Source: an uncultured Oscillospiraceae bacterium (GTDB lineage Bacteria; Bacillota; Clostridia; Oscillospirales; Acutalibacteraceae). Taken from it: DNA of 29,871 bases. The stretch spans positions 1 to 29,871 of the forward strand of contig URNF01000010.1 of NCBI GenBank assembly GCA_900549155.1, in the 5' to 3' direction. The position numbers and the translations under genes were made by a program. Below, piece after piece: positions 24,369-29,871 of this stretch. Every line of letters begins with the position of its first letter. Position 1 is the stretch's first letter. The notes beneath the pieces were generated by a model. The model saw only the letters and a program-made list of their open reading frames with translations. It was not told the DNA's origin and did no database searches.

Positions 24369-25900
24369 AAAAGATGATACGGTGTTTGGCGCTGCTTTCG
24401 GCGGTGCTGATGTGCATGACGGCAACGGGCTGCAACCTTATATTGGAAGAGACCGTGACCTCACGCTATATGGACAGTGACACGCCCGGAACGCCGTCGC
24501 AGGGCGACATTTCGACCGACGGCACGACGGCGGACGGGGACATAACCGTCGTCACGGATAATGCGGGCAACGTCAAGCCCGACAAAAGCAACGCCGGCGG
24601 AAAAGCCGATGCTGTCAAAAGAACGACCGTGACAACGGCAAAGCCCGCGGACACCGCACGACAGGAGCCGAAGCTGTCCGGCAAGCTGGAGCTGCAGATC
24701 TTCACCAATGAGTCACAGACTGCCGACGGCGGCTGGACGAAGGTCATCAACGCCTTTGAGGATGCGACCGGCATCGCGGTGACGGCACACATCGGCTCCA
24801 GCGTGAACACGATGATGAGCGCCAGATGGCGCAAGGACAATCCGCCGGATTTCATTTGGCTGGACGGTTCGGGCATCCCGGACGTGCAGTATGAGGCGGC
24901 GGGAAAATTTGCCGATCTTTCGGATCTGTATCAAAACGGCTATGTCTACGGTACGGAAACGAAGATCAAGAATGTCATTGACAAGAATATGCTGCGCTAT
25001 CACGGCAATGCGCTCACCCGTATGCCGCTTTTGAATATCGCAGGCGGTCTGTGGTATGATGCGAAATTCCTGGAGAGCAAGGGGCTGAGCGTTCCGCAGA
25101 ACTACACCGAGCTGTTGGAAACGGCGAAAAAGGCAAAAACGCTCGGACTTTCCACCTACACCTACCCCGGTCTGTACCCGTCCTATTGCATGTCGAATTT
25201 CATCATTCCCGCGATTGCTGCCTACGGGCAGAGCTATCTTGACGCATGGCTTTCCGGCAGCAAGGCGGCAATGCAGGATGCGCGGTTCAAAAAGGTGCTC
25301 GAAAACTACACGGCGTTTTGCCGCACGGGCGGTTATCTGATGACCGGCTCGACGACCATGGATCACACATCCACGCAGCAAAAGTGGATCAACCATCAGA
25401 CGCTGTTCATCGCCAACGGTCTTTGGCTGCCCGACGAGACGCGCAAGCTGTGGGCGGCAAAGAATTTTGATATGACCTGGACGACCTCGCCGCTCATCGA
25501 GAGCAATCAAAAGCCGACGGCGGTGCTCAACAGCAAATATATCGCCGTGCCGACCAAGGCAAAGAACAAGGAAAATGCGCTTGCCTTTGTGCGTTTTCTG
25601 ATGCGGGAGGACTCGCAGAAGACGCTGATGTATTCCTTCGGCTATATGGGCGTGCGCACGGACATGAAGTTTGACACCGCGCAGTTCATCCGTGAAAGCG
25701 GCGGCTCGGATGCCGCAAAGGCAACCGCCAAGGCGCTTGACCGCATCATGAGCAGCGGCGTGCAGCGGGTCTACTGGCATGAAAGCTGGGGTTCTCTCGG
25801 TGAGACCATTGCCACCGAGATCAATGAGCTGTCCGTCACCAACGGCAAATCGGTGGATCAGGTGATAGCCGCGATCGCTGCGGCTGCACCGAAGCCGTAA
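24365..25900 (+). CDS. Extracellular solute-binding lipoprotein of a CUT1 sugar ABC transporter
   Basis: Sugar receptor of 511 residues, anchored by lipid at Cys23 in the lipobox region (LMCMTATGC). About 75 low-complexity Thr/Asp/Ala/Lys residues form a stalk before the binding domain, which starts at about 100 (KLELQIFTNESQTADGGWTKVINAFEDATGIAV) and shows the family-1 solute-binding pattern including WLDGSGIPDVQYEAAGKFADLSDLY and ALAFVRFLMREDSQ. The ATG overlaps the stop codon of the giant enzyme (ATGA), so the two are translationally coupled and enzyme and receptor should be made together. GGAGGGAGAG precedes it. Permease genes follow directly. It probably binds oligosaccharides released by the surface enzymes. 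Confidence 0.9.
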   Translation: MKKMIRCLALLSAVLMCMTATGCNLILEETVTSRYMDSDTPGTPSQGDISTDGTTADGDITVVTDNAGNVKPDKSNAGGKADAVKRTTVTTAKPADTARQEPKLSGKLELQIFTNESQTADGGWTKVINAFEDATGIAVTAHIGSSVNTMMSARWRKDNPPDFIWLDGSGIPDVQYEAAGKFADLSDLYQNGYVYGTETKIKNVIDKNMLRYHGNALTRMPLLNIAGGLWYDAKFLESKGLSVPQNYTELLETAKKAKTLGLSTYTYPGLYPSYCMSNFIIPAIAAYGQSYLDAWLSGSKAAMQDARFKKVLENYTAFCRTGGYLMTGSTTMDHTSTQQKWINHQTLFIANGLWLPDETRKLWAAKNFDMTWTTSPLIESNQKPTAVLNSKYIAVPTKAKNKENALAFVRFLMREDSQKTLMYSFGYMGVRTDMKFDTAQFIRESGGSDAAKATAKALDRIMSSGVQRVYWHESWGSLGETIATEINELSVTNGKSVDQVIAAIAAAAPKP

Positions 25901-25922
25901 GGACGAAAGGAGCGAGCATTTT

Positions 25923-26840
25923 ATGAAAAAAGCCGATCGGGCGGCGTCGAAAACACCCGCGCGCCTGACACGCTCTCAGCGGGGGTTCCTTTGGGCTTTC
26001 GGCGTGCCGACCTTCCTTTTGTATGTGTATATCTGCATTGTGCCGATGCTCACCTCGGTGCGTGACAGCCTTTTTGACTGGGACGGCTACGGTGAAAAGG
26101 TTTTTGTCGGTCTCAAGAACTATAAGGAGATCTTCACCGACCCGGTGTTCGGCACTTCCGTTAAAAACGACCTTTTCATCGTCTTTTTCAAGGAGATCAT
26201 CATTGTCGTGCTGGCGACGCTGTTCGCCATGTGCCTGACGCGTCTGCGTTTCGGTAAGCGAGAGGGCGGCGCATATCGGTATCTTCTCTATCTGCCGAAC
26301 ATCCTCTCCATCATCGTCATCACCCGTGTGTGGAAGTTTTTCTTCGAGCTGGGACTTTTCGACCGCTTGCTGAAGATGCTCGGCATCGGCTGGACGTCGC
26401 AAAACGGGTGGCTTGCCGATTATCCGCTGCCCATCATCATTTTTGTGGCAAGCTGGTGCGGCATCGGCAGCTTCATGATCATCCTGATCTCGTCGATCAA
26501 CAACATTTCACAAGAGGTCTATGAGGCGGCGGACATCGACGGCGCAGGCGTGTTCCGCCAAATGTTCTCGATCACGCTGCCCGCGATCATGCCGCAGATA
26601 CGGTATATGATCGTGACGATCCTCACAAGCTCTCTTGCCGCCAACTTGAACCTCATTTTGCCGTTCACGGGCGGCGGTCCCGGTACGAAATCGTATGTCA
26701 TGGGACTGTATGTATACAATGCGGCTTACACCGATATGCGCGTGGGATATGCGAACGCGGCGGCGATCGTGCTGATGCTCATCAGCGTGGCGCTGGCGGG
26801 CACGGTCAACACGCTGGTGGCGCGCAGGGAGGAGCGATGA
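25923..26840 (+). CDS. CUT1 ABC sugar transporter permease (MalF/UgpA-type)
   Basis: Inner-membrane permease of 305 residues with six predicted helices (first at about 22-42). The cytoplasmic EAA loop that docks the ATPase is at about 201-220 (EAADIDGAGVFRQMFSITLP), and the typical QNGWLADYPLPIIIFVASWCGIG and PFTGGGPGTKSYVMGLYVYNAAY segments flank it. AAAGGAG lies ten bases before the ATG. It lies 22 bases after the solute-binding protein and one base before the second permease, so they form one transporter unit. Confidence 0.93.
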   Translation: MKKADRAASKTPARLTRSQRGFLWAFGVPTFLLYVYICIVPMLTSVRDSLFDWDGYGEKVFVGLKNYKEIFTDPVFGTSVKNDLFIVFFKEIIIVVLATLFAMCLTRLRFGKREGGAYRYLLYLPNILSIIVITRVWKFFFELGLFDRLLKMLGIGWTSQNGWLADYPLPIIIFVASWCGIGSFMIILISSINNISQEVYEAADIDGAGVFRQMFSITLPAIMPQIRYMIVTILTSSLAANLNLILPFTGGGPGTKSYVMGLYVYNAAYTDMRVGYANAAAIVLMLISVALAGTVNTLVARREER

Positions 26841-26841
26841 T

Positions 26842-27990
26842 ATGAAAAAACTGTCCAAGACCCCGTCGCTTTTGTCTCCCGAAAAGCTGCAGACCGTCGG
26901 ATTGATTATGGTCGCGGTGCAGGTGCTCATGCTGTTTGTGATCGCCTGCAGCGGCGGATTGCGCTATCCGCACTTTTCCGGTGATCGGATGCTGGCTTTT
27001 GAGGACACGCTCTCTTTGATCGGCGTGTTCCTGCCCGGCGTCTGCGGATTGGCACTTTTGGTGTATGCGGGGCTGCACATCCGTTCCGAAAAACGGGACA
27101 CCGTCGGCACGGTCATCGTGCGCTGGGTGCTGCGCATTATGCTGCTTTTCTGGGTGGTGCTGGTGCTGTTCCCGGTGGTGTGGATGCTGTATTCCTCGCT
27201 GAAAACGCCGACCGAGTTTATAAGCGACCCGTGGGGACTTCCGAAAGAATTATCTTTTTCCAACTATAAACAGGCGTGGACGGGATCGAACTTTGCCGGA
27301 TATATTCTGAACACGGTGCTGATCACCGCGGGGGCAACGGCGCTGTTCTTCCTCATGCTGACGACCACCTCGTACATATTGGGGAAATATGTTTTCCGCG
27401 CTAAAAAGTTTTTCAGCGGCTTCTATTTTGTCGCCATGATGATTCCGTCGATTTTGGTGCTTGTGCCGCTGTTTTTCCAGCTGGAGTCTCTCGGCGGGCA
27501 CATAAACAGCCTCATCGAAATGATCACCGGCACTAACCCCGGCATCAGCATGACCGACAACCGTGCGATGCTGACGGTCATTTATGCGGTACAGGCGATT
27601 CCCGTGCCGATCTTTCTTGTGACCGGCTTTGTGCGGCGGATCGATCAGAGCTTTTTGGAAGCGGCATATATCGACGGCGCGGGGGAATGGTATGTGTTTT
27701 CGCGCATCATTCTGCCGTTCATCCGCCCGATCGTGCTGTTCCAGTGTTTGGCGGTATTCATGGCGACATGGAACGAATACACGCTGGCAACAACATTTCT
27801 CGGCTACACGGAAGCACATCACACCCTTTCCGTCGGCTTGCAGCACATCACCGAAATTTTCAGCCGCGGACAGGATTTCGGCACGATCTTTGCAGCACTG
27901 ACGCTGTCCATGCTGCCGATACTGGTGCTGTATACGGTGTTCCACAAGCAGTTCCTGCGCGGCACGGATGCGGGCGAGGGACTGAAATGA
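26842..27990 (+). CDS. CUT1 ABC sugar transporter permease (MalG/UgpE-type) with N-terminal extension
   Basis: Second permease, 382 residues against about 280 usual. From residue 90 on it is a normal MalG-like protein: the first core helix near 95-117, LKTPTEFISDPWGLPKELSFSNYKQAW, and the EAA loop at about 273-292 (EAAYIDGAGEWYVFSRIILP), with NEYTLATTFL after it. The first 90 residues add two extra hydrophobic helices (about 18-36 and 57-77). AGGGAGGAG lies before the ATG. No ATPase gene follows in the window, so a shared MsiK-type ATPase elsewhere probably powers the transporter (inference). Confidence 0.92.
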   Translation: MKKLSKTPSLLSPEKLQTVGLIMVAVQVLMLFVIACSGGLRYPHFSGDRMLAFEDTLSLIGVFLPGVCGLALLVYAGLHIRSEKRDTVGTVIVRWVLRIMLLFWVVLVLFPVVWMLYSSLKTPTEFISDPWGLPKELSFSNYKQAWTGSNFAGYILNTVLITAGATALFFLMLTTTSYILGKYVFRAKKFFSGFYFVAMMIPSILVLVPLFFQLESLGGHINSLIEMITGTNPGISMTDNRAMLTVIYAVQAIPVPIFLVTGFVRRIDQSFLEAAYIDGAGEWYVFSRIILPFIRPIVLFQCLAVFMATWNEYTLATTFLGYTEAHHTLSVGLQHITEIFSRGQDFGTIFAALTLSMLPILVLYTVFHKQFLRGTDAGEGLK

Positions 27991-28052
27991 TCTGTTTTCC
28001 GCAGTCGCCGCGGGCGGCTGAAAGTATATTACATTTCAGAGGAGGAAAAGCG

Positions 28053-29871
28053 ATGAAATTGTCGGTACACGGCAGGCGCGTGCTTGCCACAGTGTCCTCG
28101 CTGGTACTGCTGCTGGCGCTGATCCCGCTGTCGACGCTCACTTCGTCTGCGTTGCAGGCGAGGATGGGCAAGACCGACCTGCTTGCGGAGCACGGTGGGT
28201 TCGACAGCGCAAGTGACTTCGGAACGGGAAAATTCTGGTATCCCGAGGGGAACAACACGGCAGAGGCGGTGCGCTCGGAGACTGAGGGGCAAAACGGCTC
28301 GGGCGCGCTGAAGCTGACGAGAGACGGCAGCGGACAGGCGTTTGTCTATGCAACGGTCTCCGTCACTCCGGGCGAGGAATACACCCTCTCCTATTACAAA
28401 AAGACCACCGCCCGCCTGGTGGCATACATCACGGTGCGCGACAACGGCTCGACGGCGATCGAAAGACAGGACGCGACCATGAACGAATATGCCGACTGGA
28501 CGCGGATGACGCTGTCGTTCACCGCGCCGACGAGCGGCAAGATCCGTATCGACATCGGTCTCAATGCGGGGACGGGCTCGGCGCTGTTTGACAGCTTCTC
28601 GCTTGTCAGCAGCACCGAGACGACGGGCAGCTATCTGTTCAACGGTGACTTTGAGCAGGAAAACCACACGGCAAACTGGAACGGCATCACCGGCGACGAT
28701 CTCACCGCCATCGATGCCACGGGCGGCCTTGACGGCAGTGCGGCGCTGAAGATCAAAAACGGCGGCGCCACTGTCTACAGCAACAAAATCGACGTCACCC
28801 CCGATACCGCCTACACCTTCTCGCTGTGGCGCAAAAAGGACGCACCTGTGCAGGCATATGTGCAGGTGTTTGAATTCGATGCCGCAGGCAATCTGCTCGG
28901 CGCACCCTCGACCGGCCGTAACTATCTGACCGGCACGGGAACGGCAAGCGACTGGCAGCAGTATACATTCACGCATACGATGCAGAGCAAGACCGCGTCC
29001 ATGCGCCTGCAGATCCTGGCGAATGCGGGCAGCGGCGCGGCGTGGTTCGACGATATCACCGTGACAACGAGCTTCAAGGCGACCGAAATTCCCGCCTCTG
29101 CGCTGACGCTGTCCGAAAGCAAGGCGGAAAACGGGATGTCGACGTTCACTTTTGCGGTGAATGGTGTAACGTTGCCGCAAAGCGAGACGGCACTTGTGAA
29201 CGCTGACCCGCTGCAAAAGCTTGTGACAAAGGACTATCGCTATCTGTTCGGCGCGACGGTGGACACCGCTGACCGCACGGATCTGAAACTGGACGCCGAC
29301 GGCGACAGCCTGACGCTGCAGTTTGCCGACAACGATCAGAGCGTCTATGAGGTGCAGAAAAATGCCAAAAAGATCGTGCTGCCCGCGGAAACGACCTTCC
29401 TCGATCCGACGGATGTCGCAAAGGGCTACCGTTTGACCGAAGCGGTCATTCTCTACCGCAACGCCGACGGTTGGTCGACGACCTGCAAGCACAGCTATGA
29501 CAGCTATCAGCGCACGACAGAGCCGACCTGTGCAAGAGAAGGCACGGAAAAGCTCACCTGTTCGCTGTGCGGCTATGAAAACACACGAAATGTGGAAAAG
29601 GACGCGACGGCACACGGCGATAAGCTGCACGCCGTGACGGCTGAACCCGCGACCTGTACGGAAACGGGTATCGTGGCGCACTGGCACTGCGACGGCTGCG
29701 GCAATAACTACAGCGATGCCGCCGGAACGGTGAAGCTGAACGATGTGACCGAGCCGATCAATGCGACGGCGCACGGCGATAAGCTGCACGCCGTGACAGC
29801 TGAACCCGCGACCTGCACGGAAACGGGTATCGTGGCGCACTGGCACTGCGACGGCTGCGGCAATAACTACA
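28053..29871 (+). CDS. Secreted modular carbohydrate-binding protein (partial, C-terminus off right edge)
   Basis: 606 codons are visible and the frame is still open at the last base. An N-terminal signal peptide (MKLSVHGRRVLATVSSLVLL, then a hydrophobic run to about residue 36) is followed by two beta-sandwich modules. Module 1 is at about 45-190 (GFDSASDFGTGKFWYPEG, then EYTLSYYKK) and module 2 at about 195-350 (LFNGDFEQENHTANW, AYVQVFEFDAAGN, AAWFDDITV). Both resemble the CBM-like modules of the giant enzyme. Residues 480-606 are Cys-rich repeats: a divergent copy, then near-identical 53-residue units starting AHGDKLH and holding ATC and CDGC. No catalytic domain is seen in this part; one could lie beyond the edge. 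GAGGAGG lies seven bases before the ATG. It follows the permeases by 62 bases in the same direction. Confidence 0.85.
   Translation, partial: MKLSVHGRRVLATVSSLVLLLALIPLSTLTSSALQARMGKTDLLAEHGGFDSASDFGTGKFWYPEGNNTAEAVRSETEGQNGSGALKLTRDGSGQAFVYATVSVTPGEEYTLSYYKKTTARLVAYITVRDNGSTAIERQDATMNEYADWTRMTLSFTAPTSGKIRIDIGLNAGTGSALFDSFSLVSSTETTGSYLFNGDFEQENHTANWNGITGDDLTAIDATGGLDGSAALKIKNGGATVYSNKIDVTPDTAYTFSLWRKKDAPVQAYVQVFEFDAAGNLLGAPSTGRNYLTGTGTASDWQQYTFTHTMQSKTASMRLQILANAGSGAAWFDDITVTTSFKATEIPASALTLSESKAENGMSTFTFAVNGVTLPQSETALVNADPLQKLVTKDYRYLFGATVDTADRTDLKLDADGDSLTLQFADNDQSVYEVQKNAKKIVLPAETTFLDPTDVAKGYRLTEAVILYRNADGWSTTCKHSYDSYQRTTEPTCAREGTEKLTCSLCGYENTRNVEKDATAHGDKLHAVTAEPATCTETGIVAHWHCDGCGNNYSDAAGTVKLNDVTEPINATAHGDKLHAVTAEPATCTETGIVAHWHCDGCGNNY
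29613..29871 (+). repeat. Near-identical tandem repeat, 159-bp period, cut by the right edge
   Basis: Bases 29613-29712 and 29772-29871 differ at only two of 100 positions, and both differences are silent. The 53-residue unit contains TAEPATCTETGIVAHWHCDG. A third, diverged copy (TTEPTCAREGTEKLTCSLCG) lies just before. Confidence 0.93.

Noticed and set aside
27991..28052. Small GC-rich stem (AGTCGCC-GCG-GGCGGCT) between the second permease and the surface protein
   Set aside because: It lacks a T run and is short with a G-T pair. It may dampen read-through, but there is no support for a terminator or riboswitch.
28029..29846. Minus-strand open frame of 605 codons opposite the partial surface protein
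   Set aside because: The plus-strand frame from 28053 has a signal peptide, a good ribosome site and modules related to the giant enzyme. The apparent internal repeats on the minus strand merely mirror the CxxC repeats.
1..29871. CRISPR arrays, tRNA or rRNA genes, insertion sequences, prophage genes
   Set aside because: Scanning by eye showed no regularly spaced repeats with unique spacers, no tRNA-like cloverleaf ends, no rRNA segments and no transposase or integrase proteins.

Overview
The window looks like a GC-rich chromosome segment from a Gram-positive anaerobe, most likely an uncultured gut member of the Clostridia (Oscillospirales-like). This rests on strong AGGAGG-type ribosome sites, sigma-A promoters with 17-nt spacers, a cre-like LacI operator set, surface proteins with Pro/Thr stalks and CxxC tandem repeats, and a DUF3793-flavodoxin pair. 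No database search was possible, so the taxonomy is inference. No stretch above 300 bases lacks a gene; the longest gaps are about 280 bases (8461-8742) and 266 bases (13822-14087), and both hold promoters and operators.

Region 1 (1-7457, minus strand). One tightly packed transcription unit reads right to left: a class I aminotransferase, a small membrane protein, a YoaK/DUF1275 membrane protein, then ATP synthase genes atpB-atpE-atpF-atpA-atpG-atpD (atpD is cut by the left edge). There is no separate atpH. Instead the alpha subunit carries about 85 extra N-terminal residues that resemble the C-terminal domain of subunit delta. The c subunit carries a signal-peptide-like N-terminal extension.

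Region 2 (7458-10975, plus strand). A LysR-type regulator is divergent from the aminotransferase, and the two face-to-face promoters share one -10 palindrome. Next comes an AraC/PchR-like regulator, then a DUF3793-flavodoxin operon. The same 16-bp palindrome sits just after the -10 box in front of both the AraC gene and the DUF3793 operon, suggesting one shared metal- (probably iron-) responsive repressor. A symmetric terminator separates this module from the next.

Region 3 (10984-29871). This is a Gram-positive polysaccharide-utilisation locus. A cytoplasmic GH2-type hydrolase (minus strand) is divergent from a LacI-family regulator, which is followed by a GH78-like (alpha-L-rhamnosidase-type) hydrolase. 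Then come a 2487-residue membrane-anchored surface hydrolase with several beta-sandwich carbohydrate-binding modules, a solute-binding lipoprotein, two CUT1 permeases, and a second modular surface protein that runs off the right edge. Related TGTAAGCG-type operators lie upstream of the GH2 gene, the lacI gene and the giant enzyme, so one sugar-responsive LacI protein probably controls the locus. The likely flow is cleavage and binding outside the cell, import by the ABC transporter (its ATPase is not in the window), and trimming inside by the GH78-like and GH2 enzymes.
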